A stretch of DNA of 64,000 nucleotides from Pseudomonas guariconensis (GCF_900102675.1 NZ_FMYX01000013.1:106142-170141), one strand, 5' to 3'. Counted from the first letter of the stretch, positions 25,042-33,601 are shown. Numbers and translations: made by a program. Notes: generated by a model not told the origin, from the sequence alone.

Positions 25042-27123
25042 ATGCTGATCGGTAGCTACTCCTCCGCGCTGGTGTTGATCTCGCTGTGCGTTGCCATCCT
25101 TGCCTCCTATACCGCCCTGGACCTCACTGGCCGGATCGCCACGGCGCAGGGACGTGCGGCTCACCTGTGGATGGGGGGCGGGGCCTTTGCCCTGGGTATC
25201 GGTATCTGGTCGATGCATTTCATCGGCATGCTTGCCTTCAGCCTGCCGATCGAGCTGGGGTATGACTGGACGCTCACCGGGCTATCGCTGCTGATCGCGG
25301 TCCTGTCGTCGGGCTTCGCCCTGTGGCTGGTCAGCCAGCCGAGCCTGCCGATGCTGCAGTTGGGGCTGGGGGCACTGATCATGGGCGGTGGCATCGCCAG
25401 TATGCATTACACCGGCATGGCTGCACTGCAGATGGTGCCGGGCATCGATTATGACCCGACCCTCTTCGGCGCCTCGTTGGCCATCGCCGTAGGGGCATCG
25501 GCGGCGGCCCTGTGGATCGCGTTCCGTCTGCGTCGTCATACCCCCTATGTGCGGCACATCCGCGGGGCGGCGGCGGTGGTGATGGGGATGGCCATCGTCG
25601 GCATGCACTACACCGGCATGGCGGCGGCCAATTTCCCAGAAGGCAGCTTCTGCGGTGCCCTGGCCAACGGCCTGCGTGGCGACGGCCTGGATTCGGTCGT
25701 GTTGATCACCACCTTGGCGGTGCTCGCCGTGGCGTTGGTCACGTCGGTGCTCGATGCGCGCCTGGAGGCGCGCACCTCGGACCTCGCACGCTCCCTGACC
25801 CTGGCCAACCAGGAACTGACCCAGTTGGCCCTGCATGACACCCTTACAGGCCTGCCCAATCGCACCCTACTGGCCGAGCGCATCGACCAGGCCATCAGCA
25901 AGGTGGCGGAGCAGGGCGGCTGCTTTGCCCTGATGTTCATTGACCTGGATGGTTTCAAGCCGGTCAACGATGCCTTCGGTCATCATGTGGGCGACCTGCT
26001 GCTCAAAGCGGTGGCGGCCCGTTTGCGCGGGCACCTGCACAGCCAGGACACCCTGGCACGCATCGGTGGTGACGAGTTCGTGCTGCTGGTGGAGTTGCAG
26101 GAGCCAGCCGATGCCATGGAAGTAGCTGTGAAGCAGGTCAACCTGGTGGCCCGGCCCTACCGGGTGGCCGATCACGACCTGCAGCTCTCGGCGAGCGTGG
26201 GGATCGTGCTTTATCCGGGCAATGGGCTGGATCAGCACGAACTGCTGCGTAACGCCGATGCGGCCATGTATCACGCGAAAAGTGCCGGCAAAAACGGCTA
26301 CAGCTTCTTCGACGTGTCGATGAACAGCAACGCGCGCCAGCAACTGCAACTGCTCCAGGACCTGCGTGCGGCGCTTGAGCATGGCCAGTTCCGCCTGCAT
26401 TACCAGCCAAAGTTCGATGCGCTCGCCCGTCAGCCGATCGGTGCCGAGGCATTGCTGCGCTGGGAGCATCCGCAGCACGGGCTGCTGTTGCCGGACCGGT
26501 TCATCGGCCTTGCCGAGAAGACCGGCCTGATCATTCCAATCGGTGAATGGGTGCTCGGCGAAGCCTGCCGGCAGATGCGCGAGTGGCTCGAGCAGGGGCA
26601 TGACGACTGGCGTATCGCGGTGAATCTGTCGGCCATCCAGTTCTGTCATGCCGGTCTGGTGGATAGCGTGGCCAGGGCCTTGGCGAGCAACCGGCTGCCG
26701 GCCAACCGCCTGACGCTCGAGATCACCGAGACCACGGCCATGCGCGACGCCGACGCGAGCTTGACCGTGCTGCAGAAGCTTTCCGATATGGGGGTGGACC
26801 TGTCCATCGATGATTTCGGCACCGGCTATTCAAGCCTGATGTACTTGAAACGGCTGCCGGCCAATGAGCTGAAGATCGACCGAGGTTTTGTTCGCGATCT
26901 GGAGCAGGACAGCGACGATGCGGCAATCGTCTCGGCCATCGTCGCCCTGGGCCAGGCCCTTGGGCTGCGCATCGTGGCAGAAGGGGTGGAGACCAGCCGC
27001 CAGCAGGAGTTTTTGACCCGCCTGGGGTGTGATTCGCTGCAAGGCTACCTGCTCGGCCAGCCCATGCCCGCCGAGCAGTTCATGAAGGCTCTCAAAACGG
27101 TGAGGCAGACCGAGACGCTCTGA
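25042..27123 (+). CDS. Membrane MHYT-GGDEF-EAL cyclic-di-GMP signalling protein
   Basis: 693 aa. The N-terminal seven-helix MHYT sensor (residues 1-235) carries the repeats WSMHFIGMLAF, ASMHYTGMAALQM and VGMHYTGMAAANF, thought to bind a metal or a small ligand such as NO, CO or O2. The GGDEF domain (about 265-425) has the intact motif RIGGDEF, but the position of the RxxD inhibitory site reads HSQD. The EAL domain (about 440-690) keeps EALLRWEHP, EITETTAM, DDFGTGYSSL and AEGVET, so phosphodiesterase activity is likely. It may act in either direction on cyclic-di-GMP. The stop abuts the DUF1652 gene on the other strand with no gap. Confidence 0.93.
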   Translation: MLIGSYSSALVLISLCVAILASYTALDLTGRIATAQGRAAHLWMGGGAFALGIGIWSMHFIGMLAFSLPIELGYDWTLTGLSLLIAVLSSGFALWLVSQPSLPMLQLGLGALIMGGGIASMHYTGMAALQMVPGIDYDPTLFGASLAIAVGASAAALWIAFRLRRHTPYVRHIRGAAAVVMGMAIVGMHYTGMAAANFPEGSFCGALANGLRGDGLDSVVLITTLAVLAVALVTSVLDARLEARTSDLARSLTLANQELTQLALHDTLTGLPNRTLLAERIDQAISKVAEQGGCFALMFIDLDGFKPVNDAFGHHVGDLLLKAVAARLRGHLHSQDTLARIGGDEFVLLVELQEPADAMEVAVKQVNLVARPYRVADHDLQLSASVGIVLYPGNGLDQHELLRNADAAMYHAKSAGKNGYSFFDVSMNSNARQQLQLLQDLRAALEHGQFRLHYQPKFDALARQPIGAEALLRWEHPQHGLLLPDRFIGLAEKTGLIIPIGEWVLGEACRQMREWLEQGHDDWRIAVNLSAIQFCHAGLVDSVARALASNRLPANRLTLEITETTAMRDADASLTVLQKLSDMGVDLSIDDFGTGYSSLMYLKRLPANELKIDRGFVRDLEQDSDDAAIVSAIVALGQALGLRIVAEGVETSRQQEFLTRLGCDSLQGYLLGQPMPAEQFMKALKTVRQTETL

Positions 27124-27384
27124 CTACACCGCATCGCGCAGAGCGCATGAGGGTTCGAATGCGTCCATCTCGGCCTCCACCGCCTCGATGATCCGCTCTA
27201 CATCCGCGGCCGCCATGATGGCCGCGCAGGGGATGCCGGCAATAGCCAGCAATGTTTCGCCGGTGGCGCGGTCGAACAGCCGGGCGACCATGCTGCGCGG
27301 TGCATCCATGCTGGCTTCGAAGCCCAATGGATGGAAATGCCAGCGCATCACCTGGCAGGCGTTGGGGAACGTCATCTTGTTCAT
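27124..27384 (-). CDS. DUF1652 small conserved Pseudomonas protein
   Basis: 86 aa. The core CQVMRWHFHPLGFEASMDAP, followed by VARLFDRATGETLLAIAGIP, matches the DUF1652 pattern of short Pseudomonas proteins of unknown function. There is no signal peptide or membrane span. It is convergent with the MHYT-GGDEF-EAL gene, with zero intergenic bases. An Anr/FNR-like box lies about 120 bases upstream of its start. Confidence 0.8.
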   Translation of the reverse strand: MNKMTFPNACQVMRWHFHPLGFEASMDAPRSMVARLFDRATGETLLAIAGIPCAAIMAAADVERIIEAVEAEMDAFEPSCALRDAV

Positions 27385-27504
27385 GCCAGCCTCCTTGTCC
27401 TGATCCTTGACGCGGTGATCGGCCGCTCATTCGGCCGGTAGGAACCTAACCATAGCACCTGTGACGACAGTGTCTCGCGCCTAGCATGACAAATATGCGG
27501 TTGC

Positions 27505-27518
27505 TTGATCTGAATCAG
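27505..27518. promoter_or_regulatory. Candidate Anr/FNR box
   Basis: TTGATCTGAATCAG matches the Anr/FNR consensus TTGAT-N4-ATCAA at nine of ten positions. It lies in the 263-base gap upstream of the DUF1652 gene. The distance to the start, about 120 bases, allows a promoter with a long leader, but I cannot place a -10 with confidence. Confidence 0.4.
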
Positions 27519-27647
27519 TGCCACGGTCCGGGCAGCAAATCACGGCAAAAGGCCAGGGCAAACGTTTTCCGGGACAAAAGCGGCTGGTCAGGATGGTTCC
27601 GCGCGGCTGTCGGAGCATGGTGCTTTTCTGACCAGTGGTGCGGTGCA

Positions 27648-28295
27648 TCAGCCCAACAGGCCGGCGGCAATGTTGATGGTGAAGCCTAGGATTGCCGTGT
27701 TGTAGACGAAGCACACCAGCGAATGGGCCAGCACCACTCGACGCATGCCGCGTCCGGCCACACCGATGTCGGAGGTCTGCACGGCGACGCTCAGGGTAAA
27801 AGAGAAATAGAGAAAGTCCCAGTAGTCCGGTGCTCGTTCACCGTCCGGAAAGCGCAGCGGCAGCGCGTGGGGATCACTGGTATAGAACAGGCGGGCGTAA
27901 TGCAGGCTGAAGATGCAACCGATCAGCAGCCAGGAGCCGGCCACCGTCAGACCCGTGTACAAATAATGAAGGGCCTGGTCGTTCCCCTGCAGGCCACGGC
28001 TGGCGGCCAGTTGCAACGTAACTGCCGCGAGGCTGGCGATGGCCGCGAAGCAGACGGTGAACAGCACCAGGCCTGCGTTCTCATCTTCCACGCAGGCAAC
28101 CTTGCGCACGGTGTCGGCATTGGCGCGCCAGGTCAGCCAGAACACCAGCACCAGATACAGCCAGACGCCCAGGTTCCATCCGGCGAGGATGCGCTGCACG
28201 GTATCGTCGGTAGGAATCAGCCAGGCGCCGACCAGGCCCGCCAGGATGGCGATGCTCAGGCGAGGGTGGGTGCGGGTGAGGCGGTGGAAAGCCAT
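27648..28295 (-). CDS. DUF1345 inner-membrane protein
   Basis: 215 aa with four to five hydrophobic segments, for example LSIAILAGLVGAWLIP, LGVWLYLVLVFWLTW and VAGSWLLIGCIFSLHYARLFY. The conserved DUF1345 stretch PDYWDFLYFSFTLSVAVQTSD is near residue 158. The function of the family is unknown. It is transcribed alone, towards the DUF1652 gene. Confidence 0.85.
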   Translation of the reverse strand: MAFHRLTRTHPRLSIAILAGLVGAWLIPTDDTVQRILAGWNLGVWLYLVLVFWLTWRANADTVRKVACVEDENAGLVLFTVCFAAIASLAAVTLQLAASRGLQGNDQALHYLYTGLTVAGSWLLIGCIFSLHYARLFYTSDPHALPLRFPDGERAPDYWDFLYFSFTLSVAVQTSDIGVAGRGMRRVVLAHSLVCFVYNTAILGFTINIAAGLLG

Positions 28296-28548
28296 GCGGT
28301 CTCGTCAGTGACAGGAGCATGGCTAACACTCTAGTTCAGCCTGGCCCGCCATCATGCCCAGACTCCGACACCGCGCGCCGCCCTGGGTTCGAACAGGGAG
28401 GGTAATGGGGTACTATCACCCGCCGTGCCAGCGGCAAATGCCTTGTATATCAGGATGATGGCACTACCCGGAGGCGTAATGGCCGCCGTGTTTTGTAGTC
28501 GATATGGCTTGCCACCCAATCTGAAAGACCCGCTTCAGGATCCATGTT

Positions 28549-29463
28549 TTGTCCGATTTCTTGCATAACCCACTGTTGCAGTACCTGGCTCGTCTGGCGC
28601 CTTCCAGCCAGCTGACCATGCGTTACATCCTCCAGGACGCCGCCGACCGCCTGGGGTTTGTCGACTGCGATATCGTCGACGTGCCCTGGCACGAGCTCGA
28701 GCCAGGCCATGTGGTTGCCCTGGTGGCAGCGCTGCGTACCGACGGCTATGCCCCGAACACATCGTCGCTGTATGTCAATGCGGTACGCGGGGTGATGAAC
28801 GAAGCGTGGCGCCAGGGTCTGATCGACCATGAAAAGCTGTTGCACATTCGCGAGGTCAAGCCGGCAGGCGGCAGCAGGCTGCCGGCGGGGCGCAATTTAA
28901 GGCGCAGTCTGATTCGCGAGTTGATGGACATCTGCGCCGCCGATCCGCGCCCTCAGGGCGTACGCGATGCGGCGATCATCGCGCTGCTGTATGGCACCGG
29001 CATGCGCAAATCCGAGTCGGTTGACATCGATCTGGACCAAGTGGACTTCGAGGCCCGTAGCTTGCGGGTCATGGGCAAGGGCAATCGCCAGTTGATCAAG
29101 TACGCCCCCGTCTGGGCGTTCGAGAAACTGCAGGCCTGGCTGGATCTCCGACGCCAGCATTTGCCGGAAGGAGAGGCCGATGATGAATTCCTGTTCAACC
29201 GCATCCGCCGTGGCAACCACATCACACGGGCGCGCATCACCAAGCACGCCATCTACTACATCGCCCGCCAGCGTGGGGCTCAGGTGGGGGTCAAGATCAT
29301 GCCCCATGATTTTCGCCGGGCATTCATCACCCGGGTGATCGAAGAGCATGACCTGTCCATCGCCCAGAAGCTCGCGCACCATGCCAACATCCAGACCACC
29401 GCCAACTACGACCGGCGCGACGACAACGAGCGGCGACGGGCGGTGGATCGGTTCGACTACTGA
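28549..29463 (+). CDS. Solitary tyrosine recombinase / phage-type integrase family protein
   Basis: 304 aa from a TTG start at 28549 with AGGA eight bases upstream. The next in-frame ATG would remove part of the SAM-like N-terminal domain. The catalytic set is complete: Arg153 in GTGMRKSE, Lys178 in GKGNR, His253 and Arg256 in HDFRRAF, His278 in LAHHANIQTT, and Tyr287 in NYDRR. It should therefore cut and rejoin DNA. No excisionase, tRNA attachment site, cargo or inverted repeats are apparent, unlike a typical integrative element. It could be a domesticated XerC/D-like enzyme or a remnant of a lost element. Confidence 0.88.
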   Translation: MSDFLHNPLLQYLARLAPSSQLTMRYILQDAADRLGFVDCDIVDVPWHELEPGHVVALVAALRTDGYAPNTSSLYVNAVRGVMNEAWRQGLIDHEKLLHIREVKPAGGSRLPAGRNLRRSLIRELMDICAADPRPQGVRDAAIIALLYGTGMRKSESVDIDLDQVDFEARSLRVMGKGNRQLIKYAPVWAFEKLQAWLDLRRQHLPEGEADDEFLFNRIRRGNHITRARITKHAIYYIARQRGAQVGVKIMPHDFRRAFITRVIEEHDLSIAQKLAHHANIQTTANYDRRDDNERRRAVDRFDY

Positions 29464-29493
29464 TCAGGTGCGTGCAGCGCACCCATCCCAATG

Positions 29494-30684
29494 CTAGTGA
29501 ATACTCGAGGCCAGCTCGAAGATCGGCATGTACATGAGGATCACGATCAGTCCAATCAGCAGGCCGATGAAGGTCATCAGCAGCGGCTCGAACAAGCGTA
29601 CGAACCATTCCACCCAACGGCCGATCTCCTGATCGTGAAAGTCAGCGCAGCGCTCGAGCATTTCCCCCAGGTTTCCCGACTGCTCACCGGCCCGCAGCAA
29701 GCGCAGAGACACCGGTGTGACCAGCTGGCCCAACTCCAGCGCATCGGACAGCGGCAAACCTTCCCCCACTCGTCGGCTGGCCTGTTCAAGCCCTTGCGCC
29801 GAGGTGCTGCCCAGCAGGCCGCGGGCCATGCACATCGCGGTGAGGATGGGGATACCACCTTGCAAGAGGATGCCAAGCGAGCGGTAGAAGCGCGCCAACT
29901 CATACATCACCAGACGTTGATGCAGCGCGGGCCAACGGCGTAGCTGGCGACTGGCCCAGCGGCGCAGGGCGGGGTTGCGGCGCATCAAGGCCAAGAGGCA
30001 AAGGCCCCCCAGTGCCGCCAATGCCAGGGGTAGCTGCTGCGCGTGGAGGAACAGGCCAGTCTTCATCAGAACCTGCGAAAGCCACGGCAGCTCGTTGCCC
30101 ATGCCTTCGAACACCAGGCTGAAGCGCGGCACAACGTAGCCCAACAAGAACAGCACCACGCCACCCCCCACCAGCAACAGCAGCAGAGGGTAGACCGAGG
30201 CACCGACCAGTTTCTGCCGGACCACGTCCAGGCGTTGTCGGTAGCTGATATAGCGGCCCAAGGCATCTCCCAAGGCACCGGTGCGTTCGCTCGACTGCAC
30301 CAAGGCCACGTACAGCGCCGGGAACACCCGTGGCTGTTCGCCCAAGGCCTGGGACAGCGAGCGGCCCTCGTAGAGTTGGCGTACTAGCGCCTCCAGCACC
30401 TTGCGTGAGGAGGCGTTGGGTGCTTTTTCGGCCAGGCTCTCGAGAGCATCGATCAGGGGTAGGCCCGCACTGAGCAACGTGCCCAATTCCTGACTGAACA
30501 ACACCAGGTCGAACACTGGCGCGCGGCGCAAAGCCAGGACGCGCAGGGCGACGCCCTGGCTGCGAATGCTCACGACCCGTAACCCCTGGTTCTCGGCCTG
30601 TCGTCGCGCGTGCTCGGTATCCTCGGCCTCGACCTGCAACTGGACGATGCCTTGGCGACCCAGGGCCTTGAGGCTGTAGCGCAT
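29494..30684 (-). CDS. gspF: Type II secretion inner-membrane platform protein GspF, orphan copy
   Basis: 396 aa. The start at 30684 is preceded by GAGGAGAAC; an in-frame ATG five codons earlier overlaps the gspG stop and has no RBS. Two T2SS-F domains are visible, with the motifs LFSQELGTLLSAGLPLIDAL near residue 65 and FYRSLGILLQGGIPILTAM near 267. About three membrane spans include one at the C-terminus. GspF anchors the assembly ATPase of T2SS and type IV pili, but no gspE, gspD or other gsp gene lies nearby. It is likely co-transcribed with gspG. Confidence 0.92.
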   Translation of the reverse strand: MRYSLKALGRQGIVQLQVEAEDTEHARRQAENQGLRVVSIRSQGVALRVLALRRAPVFDLVLFSQELGTLLSAGLPLIDALESLAEKAPNASSRKVLEALVRQLYEGRSLSQALGEQPRVFPALYVALVQSSERTGALGDALGRYISYRQRLDVVRQKLVGASVYPLLLLLVGGGVVLFLLGYVVPRFSLVFEGMGNELPWLSQVLMKTGLFLHAQQLPLALAALGGLCLLALMRRNPALRRWASRQLRRWPALHQRLVMYELARFYRSLGILLQGGIPILTAMCMARGLLGSTSAQGLEQASRRVGEGLPLSDALELGQLVTPVSLRLLRAGEQSGNLGEMLERCADFHDQEIGRWVEWFVRLFEPLLMTFIGLLIGLIVILMYMPIFELASSIH

Positions 30685-30695
30685 GGCCGTTCTCC

Positions 30696-31121
30696 TCATT
30701 GCCAGCTGGTGATTTCGGCATTTTCCCCGTCTCCGCCGGGCTGGCCGTCCTTGCCCATCGAGAGCAGGTCGTACTCGCCACCATTCTCACCGGGTTGGCG
30801 GTAGATATAGGCGCGGCCCCAAGGGTCCTGCGGAACGGCCTTTTGCAAATAAGGGCCGGACCATCGCTGCTCACCGCTGGGGGCCGCCACCAACGCCTGA
30901 AGGCCCTGCTCGCTGCTGGGGTAATGCCCGACCTCCAGGCGATACAGGTCAAGGGCCTTGCCCAGGCCCTCTATCTGCGCTCGCGCCACTTTTGCTTCCG
31001 AACGGCCGAGCTGGCTGAAGTACTTGGGCGCGACGATGCCGGCCAACAGGCCAAGCACCACCAGGACCACCAACAGTTCGAGCAGGGTGAAGCCACGCTG
31101 GGTGATGGATCTGCGTTGCAT
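30696..31121 (-). CDS. gspG: Type II secretion major pseudopilin GspG, orphan copy
   Basis: 141-aa prepilin-like protein. The start at 31121 has GGAGGA upstream. The prepilin cleavage site is in MQRRSITQRG|FTLLELLVVLVVLGLLAG, and the +5 Glu is present. The C-terminal half carries the GspG features YPSSEQGLQALV and PWGRAYIYRQPGENGGEYDL, with probable calcium ligands near the end. GspG subunits build the T2SS pseudopilus. Here only GspF accompanies it. A sigma-54-like promoter is seen 42 bases upstream. Confidence 0.93.
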   Translation of the reverse strand: MQRRSITQRGFTLLELLVVLVVLGLLAGIVAPKYFSQLGRSEAKVARAQIEGLGKALDLYRLEVGHYPSSEQGLQALVAAPSGEQRWSGPYLQKAVPQDPWGRAYIYRQPGENGGEYDLLSMGKDGQPGGDGENAEITSWQ

Positions 31122-31162
31122 GGTGAAATCCTCCAGTGCGTTCGGGCAGGTTTGCCTTGCCA

Positions 31163-31178
31163 TGCAACAGCCGTGCAC
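31163..31178 (-). promoter_or_regulatory. Candidate sigma-54 promoter for gspG-gspF
   Basis: Read on the minus strand, GTGCACG-GCTG-TTGCA matches the consensus TGGCACG-N4-TTGCA, with a perfect -12 element but TG instead of GG at -25/-24. It predicts a transcription start about 30 bases before the gspG ATG. The weakness at -25 makes this the poorest of the three sites in the region. Confidence 0.35.
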
Positions 31179-31215
31179 GTCTGGCTCGGGGCCTTGCGCC
31201 ATGGGGCGCAGCAAG

Positions 31216-31231
31216 CGGCACAGTGCTTGCG
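31216..31231 (+). promoter_or_regulatory. Candidate sigma-54 promoter for the lytic transglycosylase gene
   Basis: CGGCACA-GTGC-TTGCG keeps the whole GGCAC-N5-TTGC core of -24/-12 promoters with correct spacing. It predicts a start near 31243, about 60 bases before the ATG at 31304. Inverted repeats TGCGCC-ATGG-GGCGCA (31195-31210) and GAAAACC-TCG-GGTTTTC (31240-31256) flank it and could be regulator or structure elements. Confidence 0.5.
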
Positions 31232-31303
31232 TCGTAGCTGAAAACCTCGGGTTTTCCGGGGCATTTCCCCCACATCAGGGGCCACGACGGGGAGGCAGCC
31301 GAC

Positions 31304-31900
31304 ATGCGTGGAATCATCCTGGGATTGATCTGGCTCGCGGCGGGCGCCGCCGAGGCCGACATGTACATCTCCATCGATGCCAAGGGCGGCTATGTGCTGT
31401 CCAACGTGCACCGGCCCGGCCGGCATTACGAACGGGTCATCCGTGAGCCGGTGGCCCATGCCGGGCCGGCCGATGCTCAATTGATCACCGGTCGGCCCTA
31501 CGCCGAGCTAGTGGCCAAGGCCGCCGAAGCCCACGGCGTTCCCCAGGCGCTGCTGCACGCGCTGATCAAGGCCGAGTCCGGTTACAACCCCAAGGCGCGC
31601 TCGCCCCGGGGGGCAGCCGGACTGATGCAACTGATGCCTGACACGGCGAAGGAGATGGGGGTCAAGGACGTGCTGGACCCTGCATCCAACCTGCAAGGCG
31701 GGGCGCGCTATCTCAAGCGCATGCTGACGCTGTTCGACAACGACATCACCTTGGCGGTGGCGGCCTACAACGCCGGGCCCGATGCGGTGATCAGCCGCGG
31801 AGGTGTGGTCCCGCCCTTCGCCGAGACGCGCCGCTACGTACCCAATGTGCTGCGTGACTACCGCAAGTTGCAGGGGCTGGCCGAAGATGCGCCGTTGTAG
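31304..31900 (+). CDS. Lytic transglycosylase (SLT domain)
   Basis: 198-aa exported muramidase. A short signal-like N-terminus (MRGIILGLIWLAAGAAEA) leads to a small DUF4124-like segment (DMYISIDAKGGYVLSN). The SLT fold covers about residues 60-175. The catalytic Glu is in ALIKAESGYNPKARS, followed by GAAGLMQLMPDTA and AVAAYNAGPDAV. The enzyme cleaves glycan strands in the periplasm, usually to let an envelope machine pass. It is divergent from gspG-gspF, which suggests it opens the wall for a pseudopilus (inference). The RBS is GGGGAGG. Confidence 0.92.
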   Translation: MRGIILGLIWLAAGAAEADMYISIDAKGGYVLSNVHRPGRHYERVIREPVAHAGPADAQLITGRPYAELVAKAAEAHGVPQALLHALIKAESGYNPKARSPRGAAGLMQLMPDTAKEMGVKDVLDPASNLQGGARYLKRMLTLFDNDITLAVAAYNAGPDAVISRGGVVPPFAETRRYVPNVLRDYRKLQGLAEDAPL

Positions 31901-32000
31901 TCGCCGCCAAAGTGTCGCAGGTCAATGTCGCGCAGGGTGTGCCTACTTCCCCAACTCTGGGCTATAACCTTTTGAAGGTGCCCAGCCGTTGGAGTCGACC

Positions 32001-33455
32001 ATGGACCTCGCCCCGCGTTCCGCCAGACTCGATGTGCCCGTTGGCGGCGACAGCAACGTGGCCCGCAAGCCATTCGACCTGCTGCGTTGGTACGCCTGGG
32101 TGAGCCTGGCGATCATCGTCTCGATTGCCGTCGGGCTGGGGCTGATCTCCAGCCGCTTCATCATCAACGAGAGTGTCGAGCGAGACGCCTTGCTCTCGGC
32201 GCAGTTCATCCAGGCCATTGCCGACGCCGAAGTGCGTCATGTGTCGATCCCCAATGTGCGCACCATGGGCGAGTTGCTCGATCCGCGCACCGACCAGGCC
32301 ATGCCCGACGTCGACCCCGACGCCCGGCGCCGGGCTCGGGGCGAGTTCCTCGACCATATCGCCCACCTGCCCGACATGCTGCTGGCCAATATCTATGCGC
32401 CGGACCGGACGGTGATCTGGTCAAGCAACCCGGCACTGACCGGGAAGTCGATCGAGTCCGACGAGGATCTGGAGCAGGCCTTCGAATACAAGATGCAGGT
32501 GTCGGCCAGTTATCACGACTTCGAGGACGCGCGCAGCGAACAGAAGTTCGTGACCCCGCCCCAGCAATTGTTCATCGAGAATTACATTCCTCTGTTCGAC
32601 GCCGATGGCGAACGGGTCACCGCCATGGTGGAGATCTACAAGGAGCCCCATGACCTGATCGTACGCATCGAGCATGGCCTGTTGTTGATCTGGCTGGCCA
32701 TCGCGATCGGCGCGAGCCTGGTGTATTTCGGCCTTTACGGCATCATGCGCCGCGCGGCACGGGTGATGGCAGTGCAACAGAAGCGGCTGATCAGCAACGA
32801 GACCTACGTGGCGCTGGGCGAGATGTCTTCGGCGGTCGCCCATAGCTTGCGCAACCCATTGGCTAGCATCCGTTCCAGTGCCGAGCTGGCTCAGGCATTC
32901 GACGAAGGGCCGGCGCAGAAAAACATCAGCGACATCATCAGCCAGGTGGACCGCATGTCTCAATGGGTACGCCAGCTCTTGCAGTCGCTGCGCCCGCTCA
33001 ATGACGACGCGGTGCCGGTTGACCTCTCCCAGGTGCTGCAAGAGAGCCTGCAGGCGTTTGCCGTGCCGCTGGCGCGCAGCGGCGTGAACCTGGACGTAAA
33101 GCCGCTGCCCTCGGTGCAGGTGGTGGGCCATCCGGTGTTGCTGGGGCAGATCTTCAACAGCTTGATCGCCAATGCGCTGGAATCCATGGAGAAGGGTGGC
33201 CAGTTGCGAGTGGAAGTGGTGCGCCGGGATCGACGCAGCCTGACCTTGCGCCTGTCGGACACCGGGCGGGGTATGAGCGACCAGCAGCAACGCATGGCTT
33301 TTCGGCCGTTCTTCACCACCAAACAGGGCGGTTTGGGGGTTGGCCTGGTGCTGGTCAAGCGGATCATGGAACGCTTCGCAGGCTCGGTTCGGTTGAGCAG
33401 CCGCGAAGGGCAAGGTACCAGCGTTTCGCTGAATTTTCGCTTGGTCAAATCATGA
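32001..33455 (+). CDS. Membrane sensor histidine kinase, first of two tandem paralogues
   Basis: 484 aa. Helices at about 31-52 and 226-248 enclose a periplasmic sensor of some 170 residues. The phosphoacceptor His281 is in ALGEMSSAVAHSLRNPLASI. The ATPase boxes follow: NALESMEKGG, LRLSDTGRGM and FFTTKQGGLGVGLVLVKRIM. There is no HAMP or PAS domain. It resembles NtrB/PilS-type kinases that work with sigma-54 regulators. The ATG at 32001 is used; an in-frame TTG lies four codons earlier. The periplasmic and kinase parts are clearly paralogous to the next kinase. Confidence 0.92.
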   Translation: MDLAPRSARLDVPVGGDSNVARKPFDLLRWYAWVSLAIIVSIAVGLGLISSRFIINESVERDALLSAQFIQAIADAEVRHVSIPNVRTMGELLDPRTDQAMPDVDPDARRRARGEFLDHIAHLPDMLLANIYAPDRTVIWSSNPALTGKSIESDEDLEQAFEYKMQVSASYHDFEDARSEQKFVTPPQQLFIENYIPLFDADGERVTAMVEIYKEPHDLIVRIEHGLLLIWLAIAIGASLVYFGLYGIMRRAARVMAVQQKRLISNETYVALGEMSSAVAHSLRNPLASIRSSAELAQAFDEGPAQKNISDIISQVDRMSQWVRQLLQSLRPLNDDAVPVDLSQVLQESLQAFAVPLARSGVNLDVKPLPSVQVVGHPVLLGQIFNSLIANALESMEKGGQLRVEVVRRDRRSLTLRLSDTGRGMSDQQQRMAFRPFFTTKQGGLGVGLVLVKRIMERFAGSVRLSSREGQGTSVSLNFRLVKS

Positions 33456-33511
33456 TGTTCTACGTTGCAATTGCCTCGTATCTACCTGATTTAATAAGAA
33501 AATTGACTTAG

Positions 33512-33529
33512 TTGGGTGATGTTACCCAA
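33512..33529. promoter_or_regulatory. Perfect inverted repeat, candidate activator-binding site
   Basis: TTGGGTGATGTTACCCAA lies in the AT-rich 293-base gap between the two kinase genes, about 100-117 bases upstream of the start predicted from the sigma-54 promoter at 33602. That is the usual distance for an NtrC-type enhancer. A direct repeat CTACCTGAT (33482 and 33574) and a dyad ATAAC-AGTG-GTTAT (33581-33594) are also present. Confidence 0.4.
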
Positions 33530-33601
33530 TAGTGGGGGATTCATCTCGAATCGATCTCTAATTTGCGTCGTAACTACCTGATAACAGTGGTTATTTTCTA
33601 T

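Noticed and set aside
28383..28400. CCCTGGGTTCGAACAGGG resembles the T-arm of a tRNA
   Set aside because: The loop is eight rather than seven bases and no acceptor, anticodon or D-arm can be assembled around it. It is not a tRNA gene, and a tRNA-fragment attachment site is only a guess.
28549..29463. An integrative element bounded by the recombinase
   Set aside because: Flanking genes are ordinary chromosomal genes, and no direct repeats, tRNA site or cargo were found.
29494..31121. A complete type II secretion or type IV pilus operon
   Set aside because: Only gspG and gspF are present. No ATPase, secretin, prepilin peptidase or minor pseudopilins occur within the window.
33503..33531. TTGACT followed by CAATAG as a sigma-70 promoter before the second kinase
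   Set aside because: The -10 is poor and spacing is 18; the sigma-54-like site downstream is a better candidate. A weak basal promoter cannot be excluded.
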